A DNA stretch of 64,000 nucleotides. It comes from Flavobacterium anhuiense. Lineage in GTDB: Bacteria > Bacteroidota > Bacteroidia > Flavobacteriales > Flavobacteriaceae. Below, in pieces: positions 25,815 through 34,031 of the stretch (the stretch's first letter is position 1; each line of letters opens with the position of its first letter). A program made the translations under genes and the position numbers. The stretch covers positions 1-64,000 of the forward strand of contig NZ_JUIV01000016.1 in NCBI RefSeq assembly GCF_004151235.1, written 5' to 3'. The notes under the pieces are model-generated. The model did no database searches. It saw only the letters and a list, made by a program, of their open reading frames with translations, and had not been told where the DNA came from.

Positions 25815-26957
25815 ATGAGTAACCCTACAAACGGAAGATTAATTTCTTTAGATGCGCTGCGCGGATTTGTAATGTTTTGGATTATGAGCGGCGAACATAT
25901 AATTCATGCTCTAGCCAAGGCGGCTCCAATTCCTATTTTTCTATGGATGTCATCGCAATTGCATCATGCGGAATGGAATGGCATTACATTCTATGACATG
26001 ATTTTCCCTGTGTTTTTGTTTGTAGCAGGCGTTTCTATGCCATATTCTTTTGAGAAGAAAATGAATTTAGCGGGAGTATCAACTCCGCAGGAATTGCCCT
26101 CAAAAGAAAAACGAAAAATATACCTTTCTATGCTGAGGAGAACTGGAATTTTAGTGGTTTTAGGCTTCGTGGTTAATGGACTATTGCGTTTTGATGGATT
26201 TGATCATACCCGTTTTGCGAGTGTTTTAGGAAGAATTGGAATAGCTTGGTTTTTTGCCGGAATGATTTATTTGAATTTTGATTTTAAAAAACAATTTATT
26301 TGGTTTTTAGGCATCTTGGTGGGTTATTATGCGGCCATGAAATGGATACCGGTTCCTGAGTTTGGAGCGGGAGTTTTAACCAAAGAGGGATCATTGGAAG
26401 GGTATATTGACCGCCTATTTTTACCAGGCAGACTTCACAGTACCGTTTATGATCCAGAAGGCATTTTTTCGACTCTTCCCGCGATTTCTACAGCTTTATT
26501 AGGAGTTTTTACAGGAACATTTTTAAAAGCAAGAAATCAGTTTTCAATAAATGCAAAGTTAATTTTGATGGCTTTGACGGCTATATTGCTAATTATTGCA
26601 GGTTTAATTTGGGACATTGATTTTCCAATCAACAAGCATTTGTGGACAAGCTCTTTTGTATGTTTTGTCGGCGGATTCAGTATTCTGTTTTTTGTCTTTT
26701 TCTATTTGATAATTGATTTGTCTGGTTTTCATAAATGGGCATTTCCGTTGATTTTAATTGGTTCAAATTCGATTTTAATATATATCGCAGCAGAAGGTTC
26801 TGTAGATTTTAAACATACCGCAGATTACTTTTTTGGAGGTATGATACAGTATTTGCCAATTGTCTGGCAGCCAGTATTTGTTGCGCTCTCAGTAACTGGT
26901 GTACAACTTCTTTTACTTTATTTTCTGTATAAAAGAAAATGGTTTCTCAAGATTTGA
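25815..26957 (+). CDS. HGSNAT-like transmembrane glucosaminide N-acetyltransferase (DUF5009/NagX family)
   Basis: A 380-residue polytopic membrane protein with about ten hydrophobic segments. The N-terminus has the family motifs RLISLDALRGFVMFWIM and HHAEWNGITFYDMIFP. The latter matches the HASWNG region of human heparan-alpha-glucosaminide N-acetyltransferase, so H51 would be the counterpart of its proposed active-site His. The human enzyme carries acetyl from cytoplasmic acetyl-CoA across the membrane onto terminal alpha-glucosamine, which NAGLU (GH89) can then cleave. A GH89 enzyme in the same locus makes the same partnership likely here. Related NagX proteins also occur in chitin gene clusters, so the substrate is not certain. 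Confidence 0.85.
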   Translation: MSNPTNGRLISLDALRGFVMFWIMSGEHIIHALAKAAPIPIFLWMSSQLHHAEWNGITFYDMIFPVFLFVAGVSMPYSFEKKMNLAGVSTPQELPSKEKRKIYLSMLRRTGILVVLGFVVNGLLRFDGFDHTRFASVLGRIGIAWFFAGMIYLNFDFKKQFIWFLGILVGYYAAMKWIPVPEFGAGVLTKEGSLEGYIDRLFLPGRLHSTVYDPEGIFSTLPAISTALLGVFTGTFLKARNQFSINAKLILMALTAILLIIAGLIWDIDFPINKHLWTSSFVCFVGGFSILFFVFFYLIIDLSGFHKWAFPLILIGSNSILIYIAAEGSVDFKHTADYFFGGMIQYLPIVWQPVFVALSVTGVQLLLLYFLYKRKWFLKI

Positions 26958-27012
26958 TGCGATCAGATCTTACAATACATTTTACTATCTAACCACACAA
27001 TAACCACACATT

Positions 27013-28650
27013 ATGAATGTATTACAAACCGCAGATTACATTGTTTTCTTTATTTACTTTATCATAGTCACGGCCTATGGAATGTATATTTACAGAAGCA
27101 AGAAAACTGCAGCAACTAGTTCCAACGAATATTTTTTAGCAGAAGGCTCTCTTACTTGGTGGGCAATTGGAGCATCATTGATTGCGTCTAATATCTCAGC
27201 AGAACATTTTATAGGAATGAGCGGCTCGGGCTTTGCCATCGGACTTGCGATTGCTTCTTACGAATGGATGTCGGCTGCCACTTTAATCATAGTGGCTATG
27301 TTTATTTTACCAGTTTATCTTAAAAACAAGATATTTACTATGCCTCAGTTTCTTGCTAAAAGGTACAGCGGTACGGTAAGTACAATTATGGCAATTATCT
27401 GGCTGTTGATCTATGTATTTGTAAATCTTACTTCAATTATATATTTAGGCGCTTTGGCGATTTCCTCTATTGCTCCGATAAGTTTTCAATTTTGCGTTAT
27501 TGCGCTGAGTTTGTTCTCTGTAATTGTGACTTTGGGAGGCATGAAGGTAATTGGATATACCGATATGTTTCAGGTTATTGTTTTGATTTTGGGAGGTTTA
27601 GTCACCACTTATTTAGCTTTGACCTTACTTTCAGATCAGTTTGGTTTTGGAAAAGACATTTTAAAAGCACTTGCCATTATTGTTGATGAAGCACCAGGAC
27701 ATTTACATATGATATTAGAAAAATCCAATCCACATTACAATGAACTGCCAGGAATGTCGGTTTTAGTGGGCGGAATGCTAATTAATAATCTGGCTTATTG
27801 GGGATGTAATCAATATATCGTTCAGAGAGCTTTGGGAGCCGATTTAAAAACAGCACGCAAAGGAATTTTGTTTGCGGCTTTCTTAAAATTGTTAGTTCCA
27901 ATTATTGCTGTTTTACCTGGTATCGCAATGTTTGTAATGCACGAGAACGGAATGTTTCAGCAGGAAATGGTGGATGCGGCAGGAGTTTTAAAACCAGATC
28001 AGGCCTATCCAACTTTAATGAATTTATTGCCTGCAGGATTAAAAGGCGTGGCTCTAGCAGCTTTAACAGCTGCAATTGTAGCTTCTTTGGCAGGAAAAGC
28101 CAATAGTATTTCGACTATATTTTCTTTAGATATTTATAAAAAATATTTTAATTCCCAAGCATCAGAAAAAAAGCTGGTTCGTACCGGAAGATGGTGTGTT
28201 GTGGTATGTATGATTATTGCAGCATTTGTAGCTCCAGCATTAAAATCATTAGATCAGGCATATCAGTTTATTCAAGAATATGTAGGTTTCTTTTCACCGG
28301 GAGTTTTAGCGATTTTCTTGTTGGGAATGTTCTGGAAAAAAACAACTCCAGCCGCTGGATTGGCTGGGGCATTATTAACAGTACCACTTGCAGCTATTTT
28401 GAAATTTCTGCCAATGTGGACAGAAGGTGCTTTTCCTGATTATCCTTTTTTGGATCGCATGACTATTGTTTTCTTTATCATCGTATTGATAATGGTCGGA
28501 ATCAGTTTAGCAAAACCAGTATCAGAAGAGGAAGCTGAAGTTCATAAAATTGAAGTTGATAAATCGATGTTTAAAGTATCATCAGAGTTTATAGTTGGAT
28601 CTTTTATTATCTGTGGAATTTTAGTGGCTTTGTACACTGTTTTCTGGTAA
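27013..28650 (+). CDS. SLC5/SSS-family sodium:solute symporter
   Basis: A 545-residue inner membrane transporter with about 14 hydrophobic helices. Family signs are NEYFLAEGSLTWWAIGASLI and SNISAEHFIGMSGSGFAIGL near residues 35-80, GGMKVIGYTDMFQVIVLILG and LAYWGCNQYIVQRALGA, all typical of the SGLT-like branch. This branch carries sugars such as galactose or glucose, and myo-inositol in the animal SMIT proteins. It starts 55 bp after the HGSNAT-like gene. It would import the monosaccharide or inositol released in the periplasm. Myo-inositol is attractive because MIOX is cytoplasmic and no other inner membrane carrier is in the block, but galactose or mannose is equally possible from sequence alone. 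Confidence 0.9.
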   Translation: MNVLQTADYIVFFIYFIIVTAYGMYIYRSKKTAATSSNEYFLAEGSLTWWAIGASLIASNISAEHFIGMSGSGFAIGLAIASYEWMSAATLIIVAMFILPVYLKNKIFTMPQFLAKRYSGTVSTIMAIIWLLIYVFVNLTSIIYLGALAISSIAPISFQFCVIALSLFSVIVTLGGMKVIGYTDMFQVIVLILGGLVTTYLALTLLSDQFGFGKDILKALAIIVDEAPGHLHMILEKSNPHYNELPGMSVLVGGMLINNLAYWGCNQYIVQRALGADLKTARKGILFAAFLKLLVPIIAVLPGIAMFVMHENGMFQQEMVDAAGVLKPDQAYPTLMNLLPAGLKGVALAALTAAIVASLAGKANSISTIFSLDIYKKYFNSQASEKKLVRTGRWCVVVCMIIAAFVAPALKSLDQAYQFIQEYVGFFSPGVLAIFLLGMFWKKTTPAAGLAGALLTVPLAAILKFLPMWTEGAFPDYPFLDRMTIVFFIIVLIMVGISLAKPVSEEEAEVHKIEVDKSMFKVSSEFIVGSFIICGILVALYTVFW

Positions 28651-28660
28651 TTTATGTTTT

Positions 28661-28788
28661 GCCACGAAGGCACAAAGACTCAAAGTTTATTTAAAAGGAT
28701 TAAATTGAAAATTGCTCGCAAAAGCGTAAAGTTTATTAAGGAGAGAAGGTTTTAAAAAAAAACTTAGCGATTTAGTGTCTTTGTGGCA
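28661..28788 (+). repeat. Intergenic inverted repeat, family 2, copy A
   Basis: The left end GCCACGAAGGCACAAAGACT (28661) and the inverted right end GTGTCTTTGTGGC (up to 28787) are related arms. The element ends just before the first GH28 start. A second copy precedes the second GH28 gene (30340-30459). Confidence 0.65.
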
Positions 28789-28803
28789 TAAAAAAAATAA
28801 CAA

Positions 28804-30333
28804 ATGAAAAGAAATTTTGTAATCGTACTTTTTATTTTTTGTATTTCCTTATCTGTTTCAGCACAGAAAGTATTTGATGTTAAAAAATATGGTGCTGTTG
28901 GAGACGGAAAAACTTTGAATACAAAGGCAATCCAAAAAGCAATTGATGCGGCCAATAAAAACAAAGGCGGTAGAATTCTTTTTTCTAAAGGAACCTTTTT
29001 ATCTGGAAGTATTGTTTTAAAAAGTAATGTAGAATTGTTTTTTGAGGATGGTGCCATTTTACTTGGCAGCACCAATCCAGAGGATTATCCAAAATATGAA
29101 GGAATTAGAGCTTTTATTATTGCGAATGAATCTAAAAATATTGCTGTAAACGGAAAAGGAATTATTGACGGACAGGGAAGAGAACTGGCTCTGGCAATTG
29201 ATTCTCTGCATCACACGGGAGTTCGAATAGACCCAAAATATAATTACAGAAGAATGCGCCCTGAAGACGGAAGAGGAAAACTGATTTCGTTTGTAAAATG
29301 TGATTCTATCACGATGACTCAAATTACCTTGAAAAACAGTCCTGGCTGGACGCAGTGCTTTAGAGAATGCAAAAACATTGTTATTGATTTTATGAAAGTA
29401 GAAAGCCGTGCGTATTGGAATAATGACGGAATCGATCTTGATGGCTGTGAAAATGTACGAATTACAAACTGCAATGTAAATACTGCTGATGATGGAATTT
29501 GTTTAAAATCTGAAGTGCCAGGGTTGCACAATAACAATATTTACATTGGAAATTGTACCATTAGATCAAGTGCCAACGCTGTGAAATTTGGAACGGGTTC
29601 TTATGGCAGTTTTAAAAATGTGACGATTGAAAACATCAAGGTGTTTGACACATTCAGATCTGCTGTTGCAATTGAATCTGTTGATGGAGCGGAGATTGAA
29701 AATATTAAAGTTTCAGATATAGTGGCAACCAATACTGGTAATGCTGTATTGATTCGTTTGGGGCATAGAAATGGAGATAAACCGGGATATATCAAGAATG
29801 TATCGGTTAAAAATGTAAAAGTGCAAGTCCCTTTTGGTCGTCCAGATATTGATTATGATATGCGCGGGCCTGAGGTTGATTATTTCCATAATCCGTTTCC
29901 GTCTTCTATAGCTGGAATTCCAGGGCATTCAATAGAAAATGTGACTTTAGAGAATATTGAAATCGTTTATCCGGGAAGAGCTTCGAAAGGTATGGCATAT
30001 CATCCTTTAAGCCGATTAAAAGATGTAAAAGAAAATATCAACGGATATCCTGAATTTACCATGTTTGGCGAATTGCCTTCATGGGGATTTTATGTCCGTC
30101 ACGTAAACGGAATCGAAATGAAAAACATAAAACTGATTTTGGATAAAGAAGATTTTCGTCCTGCTTTTGTTTTTGATGATGTAAAAAATCTGACCATGAA
30201 AGCAATTGACATTCCTTCAGACAAAATCAATCAGATTGTTTTTAAAGATGTTTCATCAAGTGATTTGGATAGTGAAGCTGCAAAAAGAAAAATCGAACCA
30301 GAACAGAATAAATTTGAATTACCGGCTCATTAA
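28804..30333 (+). CDS. GH28-family glycoside hydrolase (polygalacturonase-like)
   Basis: A 509-residue secreted right-handed beta-helix protein. The signal peptide is followed by KVFDVKKYGAVGDG (22-35), the standard start of the pectin-lyase-like fold. GH28 acidic residues are kept: D208 and D211 in NNDGID and D229/D230 in TADDGICLK. The canonical GHG histidine and R-I-K motif are missing; AVKFGTGS stands at the first position. GH28 enzymes hydrolyse galacturonan or rhamnogalacturonan with inversion. The change suggests a specificity other than plain endo-polygalacturonase, perhaps exo-acting on branched pectin. It is paired with a paralogue 142 bp downstream. Confidence 0.82.
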   Translation: MKRNFVIVLFIFCISLSVSAQKVFDVKKYGAVGDGKTLNTKAIQKAIDAANKNKGGRILFSKGTFLSGSIVLKSNVELFFEDGAILLGSTNPEDYPKYEGIRAFIIANESKNIAVNGKGIIDGQGRELALAIDSLHHTGVRIDPKYNYRRMRPEDGRGKLISFVKCDSITMTQITLKNSPGWTQCFRECKNIVIDFMKVESRAYWNNDGIDLDGCENVRITNCNVNTADDGICLKSEVPGLHNNNIYIGNCTIRSSANAVKFGTGSYGSFKNVTIENIKVFDTFRSAVAIESVDGAEIENIKVSDIVATNTGNAVLIRLGHRNGDKPGYIKNVSVKNVKVQVPFGRPDIDYDMRGPEVDYFHNPFPSSIAGIPGHSIENVTLENIEIVYPGRASKGMAYHPLSRLKDVKENINGYPEFTMFGELPSWGFYVRHVNGIEMKNIKLILDKEDFRPAFVFDDVKNLTMKAIDIPSDKINQIVFKDVSSSDLDSEAAKRKIEPEQNKFELPAH

Positions 30334-30339
30334 GAATTG

Positions 30340-30459
30340 GCCACAAAGGCGCTAAGACTCAAAGTTTTTTACCAGAGATTGTAAAATTTTATTTCGCGCT
30401 CCCGATAGCTATCGGGAGCGTGAAACAAAAAAACTTAGTGTCTTTGAGCCTTCGTGGCA
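30340..30459 (+). repeat. Intergenic inverted repeat, family 2, copy B
   Basis: GCCACAAAGGCGCTAAGACT (30340) and the inverted GAGCCTTCGTGGC (ending 30458) flank the gap between the two GH28 genes. The ends resemble copy A at 28661. A second palindrome sits inside at 30397. Confidence 0.7.
30397..30420 (+). repeat. Perfect 24-bp palindrome nested in the family 2 repeat
   Basis: CGCTCCCGATAG and its exact reverse complement CTATCGGGAGCG abut, and TTTC/GAAA extend the stem beyond a G-T wobble. The core CCCGATAGCTATCGGG is, from memory, a frequent Flavobacterium intergenic palindrome. Confidence 0.75.
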
Positions 30460-30475
30460 TAAAAAAATTAAAAAC

Positions 30476-31915
30476 ATGAAAAAGAAATCTATAATCGCGC
30501 TACTTATTTTTTGTATTTCCCTCACTGCTGCGGCACAAAAGGTTTACGACATTAAAAAATACGGAGCAAAAGGAGACGGTAAAACCAATGATGCTGCAGC
30601 CATCCAGAAAGCAATTGATGCCTGCAGCAAAACGGGCGGAAGAGTTTTGATTCCTGCACCTTTTACCTTTTTGGCTGGACCAATTGATATAAAATCAAAA
30701 GTCGATTTGCATATTGAAGCTGGGGCAAAATTACTGGCAAGTCCAGATGAAAAACTCTATACAAAAAGTGCTTTCAGAACCAATCCGGGTGAAGGGACGA
30801 TTTGGATTGGAGGAGAAAATATAGAAGATTTTACCATTAGCGGCAGCGGGAAAATAGACGGAAACGGAATTTCTTTTATGGGAGAGGAAGAAGAAGATGC
30901 TTATGTTTTAAAACCGTTTAATGTATTAGATCCAAGACCTCATGTGTTAACGATCATAGGCGGAAAAAATATTAGAATTAAAGATGTTCATATTGGAAAT
31001 TCGGCCTACTGGACAGTTCATTTAATTGGCTGTAACGATGTCGTAATTAGCGGGATTACTTTATTGAACAGTTTAAAGGTCCGCAATAGTGACGGGATCG
31101 ACTTGGATCATTCTAAAAATGTCAGAATCAGTGATTGTTATATCGAAAGCGGTGACGATTGCATCTGTTTGAAAAACAGAAGAGAATTTGAAGAATTTGG
31201 TGCCTGCGAAAATATTACAGTGACTAATTGTACTATGACCAGCAGCAGCTGCGCTATTAAAATTGGTTCGGAAAATATGGATGCTATTAGACAGGTAGTT
31301 TTTAATAATTGCATAATTAAAAACAGCAATCGTGCATTAGGGATTCAGAATCGTGACGAGGGAACAGTAAGCGATGTTATTTTCTCTAATATTATTATAG
31401 AAAGTAAATTAAACACGGATACTTGGTGGGGAAAAGCAGAACCGATTTATATAACAGCTTTCAGCAGAGCAAAAATAAATCATAAAGATGCCAATTGGCG
31501 TTTTCCAAAAGGAGCAACAGAAGGAAAAGTGGGCGAGATTAAGAATATTTATTTTTCTAATATCCAATGCTCAGGAGAAAACGGTGTTTTTGTGAGTGGC
31601 GAATCAAAAGATAAAATCAAGAATATTGTTTTTGACAATGTTAGTGTTTTTATAGATAAAATGACTTCTTTTCCCGGTGGATTATACGACAGACGACCTG
31701 CAAATGTAGAGGGTTTTGTGAAAGGAAGCACGTCAGGATTTTATTTTGATAACGCTGAAAGTATAAAAGTTCAGAATTGCACAGTTCAATGGGGAAAAAA
31801 CAAACCAGATTATTTTAAATATGCGGTTGAAAGTAAAAATGTCGATGTTTTGAAAGTAATCAATTTGGATGGAGAAGCCGCTTTCCCAAATAAGTATGAG
31901 GCAGTTAAAAAGTAA
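30476..31915 (+). CDS. GH28-family glycoside hydrolase, paralogue
   Basis: A 479-residue secreted beta-helix protein, paralogous to the gene upstream; both share the signal-peptide segment IFCISL and the mature start KVxDxKKYGAxGDG. Acidic residues are D206 and D209 in NSDGID and D227/D228 in SGDDCICLKN. As in its neighbour the GHG histidine is replaced, here by SCAIKIGSE, and R-I-K is absent (RALGIQN). It probably removes a uronic-acid or rhamnose-linked unit from pectin in the periplasm. The paired genes and their matching upstream repeats suggest an old tandem duplication. The product linkage is unknown. Confidence 0.82.
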   Translation: MKKKSIIALLIFCISLTAAAQKVYDIKKYGAKGDGKTNDAAAIQKAIDACSKTGGRVLIPAPFTFLAGPIDIKSKVDLHIEAGAKLLASPDEKLYTKSAFRTNPGEGTIWIGGENIEDFTISGSGKIDGNGISFMGEEEEDAYVLKPFNVLDPRPHVLTIIGGKNIRIKDVHIGNSAYWTVHLIGCNDVVISGITLLNSLKVRNSDGIDLDHSKNVRISDCYIESGDDCICLKNRREFEEFGACENITVTNCTMTSSSCAIKIGSENMDAIRQVVFNNCIIKNSNRALGIQNRDEGTVSDVIFSNIIIESKLNTDTWWGKAEPIYITAFSRAKINHKDANWRFPKGATEGKVGEIKNIYFSNIQCSGENGVFVSGESKDKIKNIVFDNVSVFIDKMTSFPGGLYDRRPANVEGFVKGSTSGFYFDNAESIKVQNCTVQWGKNKPDYFKYAVESKNVDVLKVINLDGEAAFPNKYEAVKK

Positions 31916-32026
31916 TTTATTCTTGTGAGAAAAATATAAGTGTAAAAAATACAATAAAAATACGCTTTCAAAAGATTAATTAATAAATTGCAGGTGCATT
32001 CTCAATATAAAAACAAAACAATACAA

Positions 32027-34006
32027 ATGAAAAGAAACGTAATTTCAACATTATTCATAGGAGGTTTACTATTTAGCAGTATTTACGGAAATGCCCAAAA
32101 AGCGGCTTTGGAGGTTGATGCTTCCAAAACGATAACTAAAATCCAGCCGACCATGTTCGGTTTGTTTTTTGAAGACATCAATTTTGCTGCTGATGGTGGA
32201 CTTTATGCTGAAATGATTAAAAACAGATCTTTTGAATTTGAGAAACCTTTAATGGGATGGGAACAGCCTAAAAGCAACAGATCTTCCATGAATAAAGAAT
32301 CTGGAATGGCGCTGCCCATCAACGTAGCGGCAAATAATACTAATTTTTGCAGGGTTGAAATTAATAATGACAAAGGTTATGCTTTAATAAATGAAGGTTT
32401 TAGAGGAATGGGGGTGAAGAAAGATGCGAGATATAATCTTTCGTTTAAAGCAGCTAATCATAAAGGAGCCATCAAAAAGATTATTTTCCAACTGATTGAT
32501 AAAGATCAAAAAGTGCTTGGAGAAACCAGTATAGTTCCAAAATCAGATGAATGGACCAATTATACCGCACAATTTACGGCAACTGAAACTGAGGCAAAAG
32601 CAAAACTGAAAATCACTTTTGAGGGAACCGGAACGATTGATTTGGATATGATTTCATTGTTTCCAGAAGATACGTGGAAGAATAGAAAAAATGGACTTCG
32701 TAAAGATTTAGTTCAGCTTTTATACGATGTAAAACCTGGATTTTTACGTTTTCCAGGCGGTTGCATTGTAGAGGGAAGAACTTTGTCAGATCGTTATCAA
32801 TGGAAAAAATCGATTGGGAATATTGAGGATAGAAAAACCATGATAAACAGATGGAATGTTGAATTCAATCATAAATTAACGCCAGATTATTTTCAAAGTT
32901 TTGGTTTAGGATTTTTTGAATATTTCCAGCTTTCAGAAGATATTGGAGCAGAACCGCTTCCAATTTTGAGCTGCGGAATGGCGTGCCAGTACAATACAGG
33001 AGAATTAGCATCTATGGACGAACTGGATCCGTATGTGCAAGATGCTTTGGATTTAATTGAATTTGCTAATGGAGCTGTTACTACGGCTTGGGGAAAAATT
33101 CGTTCGGATATGGGACATCCAAAGCCGTTTAACTTAAAATATATCGGAGTTGGAAACGAGCAATGGGGCGCTGATTATATTGAAAGATATAAAGTTTTTG
33201 AAAAAGCTATAAAAGCAAAATATCCAAATATCATTATTGTATCAGGAAGCGGTCCTTCGCCAGACGGAGAACATTTTGATTATGCAATGGAAGAACTTAA
33301 GAAGCTGAATGCAGAATTGGTTGATGAACATTATTACCAAAGCCCAAAATGGTTTAGGGAAAATGCTGGCCGTTACGATAATTATGATCGCAAGGGGCCA
33401 AAAATATTTGCTGGAGAATATGCGGCACAAAGTGTTTCTGGGGCAAATCCAAACAATAGGAATAATTGGGAATGTGCTTTCTCAGAAGCGGCTTTTATGA
33501 CAGGATTGGAGAGAAATGCAGAAGTAGTTCATTTAACGTCTTATGCACCTTTAATGGCTCATGAAGATGCTTGGCAGTGGACTCCAGATATGATTTGGTT
33601 TAATAATCTCCAGTCGTACGGTTCTGCAAACTATTATGTACAACAGTTATTCTCTACCAACAAAGGAACAGATTTATTAAATATTACTCAGGATGGAAAA
33701 GCTTTAATTGGTCAGAACAATTTATATGTATCGGCAGTAAAAGATGCAAATAGCAAAGAAATTATTGTGAAACTGGTTAATACTGCAGCCACAGCATCAG
33801 AAGTGAGTATCGACTTGAAAGGAGCAAAATTGGGATCAAAAGGAAGTATAATTAGTTTGGTAAGTCCAAATTTAGAAGATGAAAATACCTTTTCAGAACC
33901 TAAAAAAATTACTCCAAAACAAAGCGATTATAAAATAACGAAAGGAAAACAGCAATTGAATCTTCCTGCTTATTCTGTAACTGTTTTGAAATTAAAAACG
34001 ATTTAA
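32027..34006 (+). CDS. GH51 alpha-L-arabinofuranosidase, secreted
   Basis: A 659-residue enzyme. I start at the ATG at 32027, which opens a signal peptide (MKRNVISTLFIGGLLFSSIYG); a TTG at 31988 is less likely. The N-terminal part holds IQPTMFGLFFEDINFAADGG and a CBM4-like beta region. The barrel has KYIGVGNEQWGADY with acid/base E378 and FAGEYAAQS with nucleophile E464, followed by the C-terminal jelly roll. GH51 removes alpha-1,2/1,3/1,5-linked arabinofuranose with retention. Together with the GH28, GH95 and GH2 genes it points to arabinan or arabinogalactan side chains. It is followed by GH95 after 25 bp, probably in one operon. Confidence 0.94.
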   Translation: MKRNVISTLFIGGLLFSSIYGNAQKAALEVDASKTITKIQPTMFGLFFEDINFAADGGLYAEMIKNRSFEFEKPLMGWEQPKSNRSSMNKESGMALPINVAANNTNFCRVEINNDKGYALINEGFRGMGVKKDARYNLSFKAANHKGAIKKIIFQLIDKDQKVLGETSIVPKSDEWTNYTAQFTATETEAKAKLKITFEGTGTIDLDMISLFPEDTWKNRKNGLRKDLVQLLYDVKPGFLRFPGGCIVEGRTLSDRYQWKKSIGNIEDRKTMINRWNVEFNHKLTPDYFQSFGLGFFEYFQLSEDIGAEPLPILSCGMACQYNTGELASMDELDPYVQDALDLIEFANGAVTTAWGKIRSDMGHPKPFNLKYIGVGNEQWGADYIERYKVFEKAIKAKYPNIIIVSGSGPSPDGEHFDYAMEELKKLNAELVDEHYYQSPKWFRENAGRYDNYDRKGPKIFAGEYAAQSVSGANPNNRNNWECAFSEAAFMTGLERNAEVVHLTSYAPLMAHEDAWQWTPDMIWFNNLQSYGSANYYVQQLFSTNKGTDLLNITQDGKALIGQNNLYVSAVKDANSKEIIVKLVNTAATASEVSIDLKGAKLGSKGSIISLVSPNLEDENTFSEPKKITPKQSDYKITKGKQQLNLPAYSVTVLKLKTI

Positions 34007-34031
34007 ATAATATCCATTTAAAATAAAATAC

